Positions 43,882 through 56,658 of a stretch of DNA of 64,000 nucleotides are shown piece by piece; position 1 is the stretch's first letter, and every line of letters begins with the position of its first letter. The translations under genes and the position numbers were made by a program. The notes beneath the pieces are model-generated. The model searched no databases. It saw only the letters and a program-made list of their open reading frames with translations, and had not been told where the DNA came from. This DNA comes from UBA981 sp942490995 (GTDB taxonomy: Bacteria; Pseudomonadota; Gammaproteobacteria; Ga0077536): positions 62,001-126,000 of the forward strand of contig CALOBG010000070.1 of NCBI GenBank assembly GCA_942490995.1, read 5' to 3'.

Positions 43882-45360
43882 CTAAAAGCGTTCCAGATCG
43901 CTGTGCGGCAGTTGCCCGTGGTGGACGTGCATGGCGCCGAACTCGGCGCAGCGGTTCAACGTCGGTACGGCCTTGCCCGGGTTGAGCAGTCCGTGTTCGT
44001 CGAACGCCGCTTTCAGGCTGTGCATCTGGGTCAGTTCGTGGGGCGCAAACTGCAGACACATCTCGTTCAGTTTCTCGACCCCGACGCCATGTTCGCCGGT
44101 CACCGTGCCGCCAACTTCGACGCACAGCGCGAGGATACGGCTGCCGGCCTGTTCGGCCCGCTTGAGCTGGTCGTCGTCGTTGGCGTCGAACCCGATCAGG
44201 GGATGCAGATTACCGTCGCCGGCGTGGAACACGTTGGCGATAGGCAGATCGAATTCGCGTGAAATCGCGCTGATCGCCTGCAGCACGCCGGCCAGGTGTT
44301 TGCGCGGAATGGTGCCGTCCATACAAAAGTAGTCCGGCGCGATGCGGCCGAAGGCCGGAAACGCGGCCTTGCGTCCGGCCCACAGGCGCAGGCGTTGCGC
44401 CTCGTCGTCGGAAATGCGGATATCGCCGGCGCCGGCCTCGGTCAGCAGGGCGCTGACGACGGCGACCTGGTCGCCGACTTCGGCGACGTTGCCGTCTACC
44501 TCACATAACAATATCGCCTCGGCGTCGAGCGGATAACCGGCGCCGCAAAACGCTTCGCAGACTTCGATGGCGAGCCGGTCCATCATCTCCAGCCCGCCGG
44601 GCACCACGCCGGCGCCGATGATCGCCGCGACCGCGGCGCCGGCGCGTTCGACGCTGTCAAACGAGGCCAGCAGGACGCGCGCCAGATCCGGTTTCGGCAG
44701 CAGTTTGACCGTCACTTCCAGGATCACCCCGAGCAGCCCTTCCGAGCCGTGCATCAGGGCCAGCACGTCGAGCCCGGCGCTGTCGAGCGCGCGCCCGCCG
44801 ACGGTCAGCAGTTCGCCGTCGATGGTCAGCACCTTGAGTTCGAGCACGTTGTGCACCGTCAGCCCGTACTTGAGGCTGTGCACGCCACCGGAATTTTCCG
44901 CCACGTTGCCGCCGATCGAGCACGCCAGCTGCGAGGACGGATCGGGGGCGTAGTACAGACCGTGCGCGGCGACCGCCTCACTGATGGCCAGATTGCGCAC
45001 GCCCGGTTCAACGGTCGCGGTGCGGTTATCGAGATCGATGTCGAGGATGCGATTGAATCGCGCCAGGCTCATCAGGCAGCCGTCCGCCAGCGGCAGCGCG
45101 CCGCCGGATAAGCCGGTGCCGGCGCCGCGGCTGACCAGCGGGACCCTGTGTTCGGCGCAGATGCGCACGATGGCGGTGACTTCCTCGCGCGTCGCGGGCA
45201 GTACCACCGCGCGGGGCACCTGGTGGTAGGCCGACAGCGCGTCGCATTCGTAAGGACGTTTCGCTTCCCGCGACAGCAGGCACGAGGCGGCCGGCAGGCA
45301 GGCCAGCAGCGCCTGCTCAAACGGCTGGGTCGGGGTTACGCTGGGCTCGGAGCTGTTCAT
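43882..45360 (-). CDS. glcD: FAD-linked oxidase, GlcD-like glycolate/lactate dehydrogenase subunit
   Basis: The 492-residue protein has an N-terminal FAD-binding type 4 domain (VPLVSRGAGTGLSGGALPLADGCLMSLARF, then GGNVAENSGGVHSLKYGLT) and a C-terminal FAD-oxidase domain with FHAGDGNLHPLI and TGEHGVGVEKL. It oxidises a 2-hydroxy acid such as glycolate or D-lactate. The usual partners glcE and glcF are not adjacent in this window, so membership of the glycolate operon is inferred only from similarity. It is on the same strand as, and about 100 bases downstream of, the GlgC-like gene. Confidence 0.86.
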   Translation of the reverse strand: MNSSEPSVTPTQPFEQALLACLPAASCLLSREAKRPYECDALSAYHQVPRAVVLPATREEVTAIVRICAEHRVPLVSRGAGTGLSGGALPLADGCLMSLARFNRILDIDLDNRTATVEPGVRNLAISEAVAAHGLYYAPDPSSQLACSIGGNVAENSGGVHSLKYGLTVHNVLELKVLTIDGELLTVGGRALDSAGLDVLALMHGSEGLLGVILEVTVKLLPKPDLARVLLASFDSVERAGAAVAAIIGAGVVPGGLEMMDRLAIEVCEAFCGAGYPLDAEAILLCEVDGNVAEVGDQVAVVSALLTEAGAGDIRISDDEAQRLRLWAGRKAAFPAFGRIAPDYFCMDGTIPRKHLAGVLQAISAISREFDLPIANVFHAGDGNLHPLIGFDANDDDQLKRAEQAGSRILALCVEVGGTVTGEHGVGVEKLNEMCLQFAPHELTQMHSLKAAFDEHGLLNPGKAVPTLNRCAEFGAMHVHHGQLPHSDLERF

Positions 45361-45462
45361 CTCGGCATATTCGCTGACACGCAGTATCGAGTGTAAACGA
45401 AGCAGGCGCGGGATTGGATGCCGTCAGCGGCGGGCGGCGGGCCGCACGAGCGGCCGCGCACT

Positions 45463-46677
45463 TCAGAACCGATAATCCGACGGGATCACAACCACGCCGC
45501 CGGCGGTCAGCTTGAAGCGCCGGGCGTCGGCAGCCGGGTCGAAGCCGATTTGTTCGCCGGGCGGGATCACGACCCGGCGATCGCAGATACAACGGCGCAG
45601 CTGCGAGCCCTCGCCGACCCGCACGTCGGAAAACAGGATCGAATCTTCGACCGTGGCGCCATCGTCGATATACACACGATTGCCGAGCACGCTGTGATTG
45701 ACGCCGCCACCAGCGATGACGGTACCACCGGATACGATTGAATTGACGCAGATGCCTTCATTGCACGAGCGTCCCGGCACCGTGCGCGCCGGCGGGCGCT
45801 GGGTCTGGTAGGTTCGGATCTGCCAGTTGGGCTGGTACAGGTCGAGCGGCGGCTCGAGTTTCAACAGATCCATGTTGGCTTCGTAGTAAGCGTCGAGTGA
45901 GTCGAGTCGCCGCCAATAGCGGTCCTGGGTGACGCGACCCGAAGTGCCACCGAAACGATAGCCCATGGCGCGGCCGAAGCTTGCGAGGTTGGCGCCGACC
46001 ATGGCGCTGATGCTCATGGTCGTGGCTGGTTTGTCGTCAAACTGGTGCAGCACTTCGATCAACTTGCTGCGCTTGAACACGCTCACCCCCATCGGCCACC
46101 ACAGGCTGTCGGGATTGGCATCGGCGGCCGGCGCGCGCACTGCGCGGAGGTCATCGCCTTCGAGTTCCAGCGCGGTGGCAAAGTGCATGCCGTTGGCATT
46201 GGCCGGCGGCACGCAGGCGATCGTTACGTCGGCGCCGTGGGCGGCGTGCTGGGACAGTACGGCCGCATAGTCCATGCGGTAGATCTGCTCGCCGGAAACC
46301 ATCAGCACGGTTTCCTCCTCCGCACCTTCGAGCAGGTAGAGGGATTTGTGCAGCGCGTCAGCGTCGCCGGCATAGGTCACGACGGTCGCGCCTATCGGCG
46401 GCGTCACCGGGGTGATGTATTCGCCGAGGTCGGTGTTGTAGATCGACCAGCCGTCGCGGATATGGTTGTGCAGCGAAAGCGCGTTGTACTGCGTCATGAC
46501 CATGATCCGGCGCAGCCCGGAGTGCAGGCAGTTGGTCAATGCAAAATCGATGATCCGGTAACTGCCGCCAAACGGCATTGCGGCCGTCGCGCGGCGCGCG
46601 GTGAGGGGGTCGAGGGACTTGCCGTCGCCGATGGTGAAGACCATCGCCAGGGTGTCCTTGAGATCTGAGACGAGCAT
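45463..46677 (-). CDS. glgC: GlgC-like nucleotidyltransferase with altered signature motif
   Basis: The 404-residue protein aligns with glucose-1-phosphate adenylyltransferase from MPFGGSYRIIDFALTNCLHSGLRRIMVMTQYNA onward and ends in a beta-helix (GTVIAGGGVNHSVLG, DRRVVIPPGE). The start-side motif AGGRGTRLxxLT of normal GlgC reads IGDGKSLDPLT here, losing the first Gly and the Arg residues that position the nucleotide. Catalytic activity may be weakened. No glgA or glgB gene is in the window. The ATG at 46677 has only a weak ribosome site. Confidence 0.82.
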   Translation of the reverse strand: MLVSDLKDTLAMVFTIGDGKSLDPLTARRATAAMPFGGSYRIIDFALTNCLHSGLRRIMVMTQYNALSLHNHIRDGWSIYNTDLGEYITPVTPPIGATVVTYAGDADALHKSLYLLEGAEEETVLMVSGEQIYRMDYAAVLSQHAAHGADVTIACVPPANANGMHFATALELEGDDLRAVRAPAADANPDSLWWPMGVSVFKRSKLIEVLHQFDDKPATTMSISAMVGANLASFGRAMGYRFGGTSGRVTQDRYWRRLDSLDAYYEANMDLLKLEPPLDLYQPNWQIRTYQTQRPPARTVPGRSCNEGICVNSIVSGGTVIAGGGVNHSVLGNRVYIDDGATVEDSILFSDVRVGEGSQLRRCICDRRVVIPPGEQIGFDPAADARRFKLTAGGVVVIPSDYRF

Positions 46678-46864
46678 GATTTGGGGCCGGCATTATACGC
46701 ATCTCGCGTGCCTATAGTAGCGCGAGCGAAACCGCGCCAGCGCGAGCCGAATGCGCCGAACTCAGGCCTTCAGCCGCGGCGCTGGCTGGCTTCATGCTGC
46801 GTCGCATCGCTATAATGCAGCGCGCCGTCGGCGCCGTGATGGACCAGCTCGAAAGCGTTTTGTT

Positions 46865-48385
46865 ATGGCGGAAGAATTCCTTGTCAACATCACCCCGCAG
46901 GAAACCCGCGTGGCGATCGTTGAGAACGGCATGCTGCAGGAACTCGCGATCGAGCGCAGCCGTTCGCGCGGGCTGGTCGGCAACATCTATCTCGGCACGG
47001 TTTGTCGCGTACTGCCCGGGATGGGCGCGGCGTTTGTCGAAATCGGTCTCGACCGCACCGCTTTCCTGCATGTATCGGACATCGCCGCCCGGGACCGCCC
47101 CGATCCCGACAGCGGCCCCGAGCTGACCATCGAGCGCGCGGTCCGCGAAGGCCAGCAGCTGGTCGTACAGATCACCAAAGAGCCGCTCGGCACCAAGGGT
47201 GCGCGCCTGACTACCCAACTCAGCATTGCGTCTCGCTACCTGGTGTATATACCAGGCTCGAACACTGTCGGTATTTCACAACGTATCGAAGACGAAAGCG
47301 AACGACAGCGGCTGCGCGACCTGATCACGGCGTTGCGCCCCGGCCTGCGTCCGTTGGATGAACTCGCCGGCACGGTCGATCTGGCGCGTCTCGGCGGTCA
47401 CGAAGGCAACGGCGGTTTCATTGCTCGAACCGCGGCGGAAAGCGCGGAGAAAGAGGAACTGGCGGCGGACATGGCGTTCCTGGAACGCCTCTGGCAATCG
47501 ACTTCCGAGCGCATCAGCAAGGCCAGCCCGCCCGCGCTGATCTACGAAGACCTGCCGTTACTGATGCGAACAATGCGGGACATTTCGCTGGCCGCGGTTG
47601 ACAAGGTACGCATCGATTCGCTGGAGAACATCGCCCGGGTGCGCGAATTTGCCGCCGAGTTCACCCCCGAGCTGCTGCCGCGTCTGGAACACTACTCCGG
47701 CGAGCGCCCGATCTTCGATCTGTATTCGACCGAGGACGAAATCCAGCGCGCCCTGCAGCGCAAGATCGAACTCAAGTCGGGTGGCCATCTGGTCATCGAC
47801 CAGACCGAGGCCATGACCACCATCGACGTCAATACCGGCGGCTTCGTCGGGCACCGCAATCTCGAGGAAACCATATTCAAGACCAACCTCGAGGCGACCC
47901 AGGCCATTGCGCGCCAGCTCCGGGTACGCAATCTGGGCGGCATCATTATCGTCGACTTTATCGACATGACCGACATCGAGCATCAGCGGCAGGTCCTGCG
48001 CGCGCTGGAAAAGAACCTCGATCGTGACCACGCCAAAACCAACATCAGCGAAGTAACCTCGCTGGGTCTGGTTCAGATCACGCGCAAGCGCACCCGCGAG
48101 AGCCTCGAACATATCCTGTGTGAGTCGTGTCCGACCTGTGCCGGCAGCGGTTCGATCAAGACTGCCGAAACGGTGTGTTTCGAAATATTTCGCGAAATCC
48201 TGCGCGCCTCGCGTCAGTTCGATCCGAAAAAATTACTCGTCGTCGCTTCGCAGGCGGTGGTCGACCGCATGCACGACGAAGAATCGACAAGTATCGCCGA
48301 GCTCGAGGAATTTACCGGCGTGCCGATCCGATTCCAGGTTGAAACAACCTACCCCCAGGGACACTACGACGTCGTCCTGCTGTAG
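46865..48385 (+). CDS. rng: Ribonuclease G
   Basis: The start ATG at 46865 gives 506 residues. Residues 1-120 carry an S1 domain (VGNIYLGTVCRVLPGMGAAFVEIGLDRTAFLHVSDI). The catalytic RNase E/G core has TIDVNTGGFVGHRNLEETIFKTN and IIIVDFIDM with the metal-binding aspartates, and the zinc-link cysteines in CESCPTC. The enzyme matures 16S rRNA and turns over mRNA. It is followed by yhdP, as in E. coli. It is divergent from the GlgC-like gene with about 190 bases between. Confidence 0.96.
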   Translation: MAEEFLVNITPQETRVAIVENGMLQELAIERSRSRGLVGNIYLGTVCRVLPGMGAAFVEIGLDRTAFLHVSDIAARDRPDPDSGPELTIERAVREGQQLVVQITKEPLGTKGARLTTQLSIASRYLVYIPGSNTVGISQRIEDESERQRLRDLITALRPGLRPLDELAGTVDLARLGGHEGNGGFIARTAAESAEKEELAADMAFLERLWQSTSERISKASPPALIYEDLPLLMRTMRDISLAAVDKVRIDSLENIARVREFAAEFTPELLPRLEHYSGERPIFDLYSTEDEIQRALQRKIELKSGGHLVIDQTEAMTTIDVNTGGFVGHRNLEETIFKTNLEATQAIARQLRVRNLGGIIIVDFIDMTDIEHQRQVLRALEKNLDRDHAKTNISEVTSLGLVQITRKRTRESLEHILCESCPTCAGSGSIKTAETVCFEIFREILRASRQFDPKKLLVVASQAVVDRMHDEESTSIAELEEFTGVPIRFQVETTYPQGHYDVVLL

Positions 48386-48472
48386 TGGCACGGTCCTGCT
48401 CTGGTGTGTTGTCGGCTGGCGATGAGTAAACCCGCGAGCGAATGCCGCGGCGGCGCACGCTACTGATTATCC

Positions 48473-51400
48473 ATGCGTAGTTTCCTGTCCTTTGCCATCG
48501 ACCTGTTCTGGGCCGGGTTTGCGATCGCGCTGATCGGCGGCGCGGCACTGGTTACCGCTGCGCGACTGGCATTGCCCGAGGTGAGTTCGCAACGCGACGT
48601 GGTTGCCAGCTGGATCAGCGAGACGGTAGGTCGACCGGCGTTGATCGGCGACATCGAGGCGAGTTGGAGCGGCTGGGCGCCGCGCGTGAGCGTAAACGGC
48701 ATCGCGTTTCTCGACCCCGATACCCAGGCTGAGCTGGTCCGTTTCGAGTACGCGACCATCAACATCGCGCCGCTCAACTCGCTGCTGGCGCGCGCGCTGA
48801 AGCCCAAGAGTCTGGTCCTCTCGGGGGTCGAGCTGACCCTGGTACGCGACAATGATGGCCGTTTTTCCGTCGCCGGCATGCCGCCGCCGAAATCGCCGAT
48901 CCTCAAATGGCTGATCGGACAGGACAACTTCGCGGTCACCGACGCGGACCTGACCATCATCGATCAGCGTGCCGATCAGAGCTTCGCCCTGTCCGGGCTG
49001 ACGCTCACGATCCGCAACCGCAACGAGACCAAACTGATGACCGGGTTCGTCGATCTGCCCACTGCGATCGGCCGCCGTCTGGTGGTTGAATTCTCGTCTA
49101 CCGGCGATCCGCTGAGCTCGGCGTGGAGCGGCGAGGTGAACTTTCGTATCGACGACGCGCGCAGTGACTACCTGGTCGACAAACTCGACTGGCAGGGCGC
49201 ACCGCCGCCGGCCACCGCAATTGACCTGACCGCCTGGAGCCACTGGCAAGACGGCCGCCTGGCATCGCTGCGCTTCGCCCTCGATGCACACAGTGTCGAC
49301 GCCGGCGCCACCGCGCTGCTGACCGCCACGGGCCGCGTAAAGCGGCGTGCACAGGGCTGGAAAATCGAGGTGATCGACTTCGACCTGCCGCAGCGCGCGC
49401 GCGGCGGTGCACGCGGACGCTTCAGCGCCGCATGGGACGGGACCGGGCCGGAACTGAATGTCGCCGTACGTGGCCGCGACCTGCCGCTGGGACCGCTCGC
49501 GATCCTGGCCGCCGGACTGGCGCCACTGGAACCGGCCTGGCGCGAGGCCCTGCAACCGATGCGACCGAGCGGCGTGATCACCGACATCGAAGGCGCCTGG
49601 CTCAACCGTGCCGATCGCGCGGCGCACTACTACGCCGACATGGGGATTGCACAACTGTCTTCGAACCGCCACGGCGAACTGCCCGGGGTCACCGGCCTCG
49701 AGGCGCGCCTGACGGTCGATGCCGCAGCCGCGGTAGTGAGCTTCGAAGGCACGAATTTCAAGCTCGACGACGATGTACGCCTGCTCGAAACGCTCGACGT
49801 TACCGGGCTCAGCGGCCGGCTCGCGCTGCTGCGTTCGAGTGCCGGCGAGGTTCTGCGCATGTCACGATTGCGTGCCGATGTCGGTGGAACGCGGGTGCGG
49901 CTCGACGGCCGCGTGCACGACCCCTTCGCGCCGCAGGCGCACATCGACATGGCACTCGGTTTCGCAACCACCGAGGCGCGCCGGCTGCACCACCTGGTAC
50001 CGACCGGGCGCCTGCCGGAACGCGGCGAGACCTGGCTGCGCCGCGTGATCGAGGCCGGCTCGGTGTCCAATGGCAGCGTCGTCGTGCGCGGCGCGCTGCG
50101 CGATTTTCCCTACCGCGACGCGCAAGGCGTGTTTCGCGCCGGCTTCGATGTCGAAAACGCCACACTCAGCTACTCGACGCGCTGGCCGCAGGCGCGCGCG
50201 CTCACCGGACGGGTCGATATCGACGGCCCCGCCGTGCGCATGCGGGTCGACGAGGCGCGCGTGCTCGACGCCGATATCGTAACCGCCGACATCATCATGG
50301 CCGACCTGTTTGCCACGCAACGTTTTGTCCATATCCGCGGCACCGCGCGCGGCCCCGGCAACAGCGCCGCCGCTATCGTCATGGCCAGCCCGATGCGACG
50401 CGGCAAAGCTGCGCGCCTGGCCGACCTCGACATCGATGGCGATATCGAAGTGGATCTCGATATCGACATCGGCTTGTTCTCGAAAGGACCGCGCGACGTA
50501 CTTGGCCAGGCTCATTTCGCCGCCAACCGGATCGAGGCCAGCAAGGAAGGTATCGTCCTCGATGATCTCAGTGGCGACGTCAGTTTCACCCGCGGTGAAT
50601 GGTACGGCGAAGGACTGAGCGCCACGTTCGAGGGCATGCCGGTCGGACTGGTCGTCAACGGTGGCCTCGACGACCCGAACTATGACAGCGAATTCCGCAT
50701 GACCGGGGTCTCGCCGGCGGCAACCGTTATCGCCCAGCTTGGTAAACGCGCGGCCTCCGTGCACCGCTGGCTGGAGCAGCGCCAGGCACTGACGCGGCTG
50801 TCGGGTCGCTTGCCGTGGAAAGCGGTTCTGACCATACCGACCGTAGTACCCGGCGCCACCCCGGCCCCCCGCCGCCTGGTGCTCGAATCGAGTCTCGAAG
50901 GTTTTGCCATCGATCTGCCGGCGCCGCTCGACAAGACTCGCGGCGAACGCCGGCCATTACGCCTGGAGTTTGCCTTGCGCGATGGGCTCACCACTGCGAC
51001 GCGGATCGATTTCGGATCGATCCTGGATGCCGAGATCGACGCCCGTCGGCGCGCCGACGGCAGCACCGAAAACGAGCGCCTGGAGATCCTGTTCGGATCG
51101 CTCGATCCCAGGTTCGCAAAAACTCCGGGGATCTCGCTGAGCGGTTACCTGGCGCGGCTGTCGGCCGACGACTGGGGTGGTTATATCCTGCCTGACGGCG
51201 AGGCAAACGCGGCGCGCTCGTCGCCGTCAGCGGTGCAGTTCGATCTCCAGGTCAGCGCCCTCGAGCTGTTCGGCAACCAGTTCGAGGACATGCGCGTGCA
51301 CGGCCGCCGCGGCGAGCAATACTGGGATCTCGAGGTCGACAGTACTGACAGTCGCGGGCGCATCCGCGCGCCGCACGACGTCGCCGGCGGCACCTTAAGT

Positions 51401-52297
51401 CTCGACTTCGAGCGCCTGCACCTGAAAAAGTCCGCGCTCGACGGCGGCACACCCGCCACACCCCGCACGCTCGACCCACGGCGCCTGCCGGCGGTGGATT
51501 TCGGCGCCGGGAGCTTCAGCTACGGCGACATTGCGCTGGGCCGCGCCGCGATCAAGACCAGCCGCCGTGCCGATGGCCTCGCGTTCGAGGAACTGTCGTT
51601 CACTGATGCCGATTTCAATCTCCGCGCGGCCGGCGAATGGCTGGTCAGCGACGGCGTCCACACCAGCCACTTCAATATCGATCTGGGCAGCGACAGCCTC
51701 GCCAATATCCTCACCCGCTTCGGCTACAACGTCGCCAATATCGACGGTGGCGAAACGCGTATGAGCATCGACGCAAGCTGGCCCGGGACCCCGGTGCAGT
51801 TTACCCTGGCGCGCCTGGCCGGCAGCTTCGAACTGCATGTCAATGACGGGCGCTTCCTCGACATCGAACCCGGTGGCGGCCGCCTGTTCGGTCTGCTCTC
51901 GCTGCAATCCCTGCCGCGGCGGCTGCTGTTCGACTTCGACGACCTGTTTCGCAAGGGTTTTGCGTTTGACAATATCGACGGCGTATTCGAACTCGAAAAC
52001 GGCAACGCGTATACCAACAGCCTGCTGATGACCGGTCCGTCGGCGCGCATCGACATCACCGGCCGCATTGGCCTGGCCGAACAGGACTACGACCAGCAGG
52101 TCGTCGTCACCCCGGCGCTGTCAGACTCGATCCCGGTGGCCGGCGCCCTGTTCGGACCGATCGGGGTCGGCGCCGGCGCGGTCTACTACATCGGACAGAA
52201 AATGTTCAAATCGATCCCGGAAAGCATCGATCGTTTCCTCAGCCGTCACTATACGATTACCGGCTCGTGGCAGGACCCCTCGATCGAGCGCCTGTGA
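48473..52297 (+). CDS. yhdP: YhdP-family AsmA-like envelope protein
   Basis: The 1274-residue protein starts with a membrane anchor (about residues 5-29, FAIDLFWAGFAIALIGGAALV) and is a long beta-rich groove protein of the AsmA/YhdP group, which spans the periplasm and helps phospholipids reach the outer membrane. The C-terminal section includes SFELHVNDGRFLDIEPGGGRLFGLLSLQSLPRRL and ends at VYYIGQKMFKSIPESIDRFLSRHYTITGSW, both typical of YhdP. It follows rng, as in E. coli, with 87 bases between. Confidence 0.93.
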   Translation: MRSFLSFAIDLFWAGFAIALIGGAALVTAARLALPEVSSQRDVVASWISETVGRPALIGDIEASWSGWAPRVSVNGIAFLDPDTQAELVRFEYATINIAPLNSLLARALKPKSLVLSGVELTLVRDNDGRFSVAGMPPPKSPILKWLIGQDNFAVTDADLTIIDQRADQSFALSGLTLTIRNRNETKLMTGFVDLPTAIGRRLVVEFSSTGDPLSSAWSGEVNFRIDDARSDYLVDKLDWQGAPPPATAIDLTAWSHWQDGRLASLRFALDAHSVDAGATALLTATGRVKRRAQGWKIEVIDFDLPQRARGGARGRFSAAWDGTGPELNVAVRGRDLPLGPLAILAAGLAPLEPAWREALQPMRPSGVITDIEGAWLNRADRAAHYYADMGIAQLSSNRHGELPGVTGLEARLTVDAAAAVVSFEGTNFKLDDDVRLLETLDVTGLSGRLALLRSSAGEVLRMSRLRADVGGTRVRLDGRVHDPFAPQAHIDMALGFATTEARRLHHLVPTGRLPERGETWLRRVIEAGSVSNGSVVVRGALRDFPYRDAQGVFRAGFDVENATLSYSTRWPQARALTGRVDIDGPAVRMRVDEARVLDADIVTADIIMADLFATQRFVHIRGTARGPGNSAAAIVMASPMRRGKAARLADLDIDGDIEVDLDIDIGLFSKGPRDVLGQAHFAANRIEASKEGIVLDDLSGDVSFTRGEWYGEGLSATFEGMPVGLVVNGGLDDPNYDSEFRMTGVSPAATVIAQLGKRAASVHRWLEQRQALTRLSGRLPWKAVLTIPTVVPGATPAPRRLVLESSLEGFAIDLPAPLDKTRGERRPLRLEFALRDGLTTATRIDFGSILDAEIDARRRADGSTENERLEILFGSLDPRFAKTPGISLSGYLARLSADDWGGYILPDGEANAARSSPSAVQFDLQVSALELFGNQFEDMRVHGRRGEQYWDLEVDSTDSRGRIRAPHDVAGGTLSLDFERLHLKKSALDGGTPATPRTLDPRRLPAVDFGAGSFSYGDIALGRAAIKTSRRADGLAFEELSFTDADFNLRAAGEWLVSDGVHTSHFNIDLGSDSLANILTRFGYNVANIDGGETRMSIDASWPGTPVQFTLARLAGSFELHVNDGRFLDIEPGGGRLFGLLSLQSLPRRLLFDFDDLFRKGFAFDNIDGVFELENGNAYTNSLLMTGPSARIDITGRIGLAEQDYDQQVVVTPALSDSIPVAGALFGPIGVGAGAVYYIGQKMFKSIPESIDRFLSRHYTITGSWQDPSIERL

Positions 52298-52308
52298 GGG
52301 GGCGGCAC

Positions 52309-52779
52309 ATGCACGATCACATCAACAGCATCTGGAAACCGCACGTCGTCGCGGCCTGCGTGATCGAACGCGACGGGCGCTACCTGTGCGTCGAAGAAGA
52401 TATCGACGGCCAGCGGGTTATCAACCAGCCCGCCGGGCATCTCGACCCGGGAGAAACCCTGCTCGATGCGGCGGTACGCGAAACGCTCGAAGAAACGGCC
52501 TGGCACGTGACGCTCGACAGCCTGCTTGGCATTTACCTGGTCGAAACCACCACCCCCGGCAGAAGCTTCGTGCGTTTTTGTTTCGCCGCCCGCGCCATCC
52601 GCCACGACCCCGATCGCACGCTCGATCGCGAAATCGTCCGCACCCACTGGTTCAGCCGCGACGACCTCGTGCAGCGCCGCGCGCAGCTGCGCAGCCCGCT
52701 GGTCCTCGAGGCCATCGATGCCTATACCAGCGGCCGGCGCTATCCACTCGATATGCTCCATGCCAGACTTCAGTCCTGA
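52309..52779 (+). CDS. nudJ: NUDIX hydrolase NudJ
   Basis: The ATG at 52309 follows GAGGGGG and gives 156 residues. The Nudix box reads GHLDPGETLLDAAVRETLEETAW, with the final Gly replaced by Ala as in NudJ-type proteins, which hydrolyse HMP-PP and nucleoside di- and triphosphates. It lies immediately upstream of mnmA, the gammaproteobacterial order nudJ-mnmA, with a 20-base overlap. Confidence 0.9.
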   Translation: MHDHINSIWKPHVVAACVIERDGRYLCVEEDIDGQRVINQPAGHLDPGETLLDAAVRETLEETAWHVTLDSLLGIYLVETTTPGRSFVRFCFAARAIRHDPDRTLDREIVRTHWFSRDDLVQRRAQLRSPLVLEAIDAYTSGRRYPLDMLHARLQS

Positions 52780-53896
52780 GAGCTGGCTGCCGTCCGGCTT
52801 CGCGGCGCGCCACAGCGACCCGCACGTCGTCATCGCGATGTCTGGCGGCGTCGACTCCTCGCTGGCGGCGTGGCTGGTCAAGCGCAGTGGCATGCGCTGT
52901 TCGGCCCTGTTCATGAAAAACTGGAACGAACCGAGCGCCGACGGGCAGTGTCACTGGGAAGACGACGTCGCCGACGCCCTGCGGGTATGCGAACAACTCG
53001 ACATCGACATCAATACCGTCGATCTCTCCGCCGCCTATTGGGATCATGTATTCGACGATTTTCTGCGCGAATACCAGCGCGGCCGCACGCCCAACCCGGA
53101 CGTGTTGTGCAATCGGGAAATCAAGTTCAAGGCCTTTCTGGACGCCGCGCACGATGTCGGCGGCACCCTTATCGCGACCGGACACTACGTGACGGTGCAG
53201 CACGACGGCACGCGTTATCAGCTCGGCAGGGGGCATGATGCAAACAAGGACCAGAGTTATTTCCTGTATACGCTCGGCCAGACGCAACTCGCGGCGTCGT
53301 TGTTTCCGGTCGGCGGCTGGCGCAAGGCCGACGTCCGCGCCTGCGCCCGCGAGGTCGGGCTAGGCGTCCACGAAAAGAAGGACAGTACCGGCATCTGTTT
53401 TATCGGCGAGCGCCACTTTCGAGAATTCCTGAGCCGCTACGTGCCGGCCAGCCCGGGCCCGATTACCGATCTCGAAGGTGCCGTGCTGGGCGAGCACCAC
53501 GGCGCGGTCTACTACACCCTCGGCCAGCGCCAGGGGCTCGGCATCGGCGGCGTACGCGGCGCCGGCGAAGCGCCCTGGTTCGTGGTGGCCAAGGATCTGG
53601 CCAGCAATACCCTGGTCGTTGCCCAGGGCCACGACCACCCCGCCCTGTTGAGCCGTGCCCTGCTCGCCAGCGACGCGTCCTGGGTAGCCGGGGCGGCGCC
53701 GCCGCTGCCGCTGGCGTGCAGCGCGCGCACCCGTTATCGCCAACCCGATCAGCCGTGCACCGTCGAGGCGGCCGGCGCGAACCGCCTCCGAGTCCGCTTC
53801 GAAACCGCGCAACGTGCCGTCACGCCGGGTCAATCGGTGGTTTTCTACGCCGGTGAGGTGTGTCTGGGCGGGGCCATCATCGACGCTACCGAATAA
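52760..53896 (+). CDS. mnmA: tRNA 2-thiouridine synthase MnmA
   Basis: The start ATG at 52760 gives 378 residues. The ATP loop SGGVDSS is at 28-34, and the catalytic cysteine pair is in PDVLCNREIKF and STGICFIGERHF. It inserts sulfur at U34 of tRNA(Lys), tRNA(Glu) and tRNA(Gln). The C-terminal beta domain is complete (GQSVVFYAGEVCLGGAII). It overlaps nudJ and precedes acnA by about 95 bases. Confidence 0.96.
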   Translation: MPDFSPESWLPSGFAARHSDPHVVIAMSGGVDSSLAAWLVKRSGMRCSALFMKNWNEPSADGQCHWEDDVADALRVCEQLDIDINTVDLSAAYWDHVFDDFLREYQRGRTPNPDVLCNREIKFKAFLDAAHDVGGTLIATGHYVTVQHDGTRYQLGRGHDANKDQSYFLYTLGQTQLAASLFPVGGWRKADVRACAREVGLGVHEKKDSTGICFIGERHFREFLSRYVPASPGPITDLEGAVLGEHHGAVYYTLGQRQGLGIGGVRGAGEAPWFVVAKDLASNTLVVAQGHDHPALLSRALLASDASWVAGAAPPLPLACSARTRYRQPDQPCTVEAAGANRLRVRFETAQRAVTPGQSVVFYAGEVCLGGAIIDATE

Positions 53897-53991
53897 ACAC
53901 GAACATGAATGCGGCTACACCTCGGCCGCAGAAATACAGATAATAGGCGATTGTTATTCCGCTAGCCCGGCCCCGGATCACTCACGGAGAT

Positions 53992-56658
<2,667 letters not shown>

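Noticed and set aside
53950..53990. AT-rich GATAATAGGCGATTGTTAT-like stretch before acnA as a Fur box
   Set aside because: Beyond the first six bases the match to the Fur consensus is poor, so it does not stand as a site.
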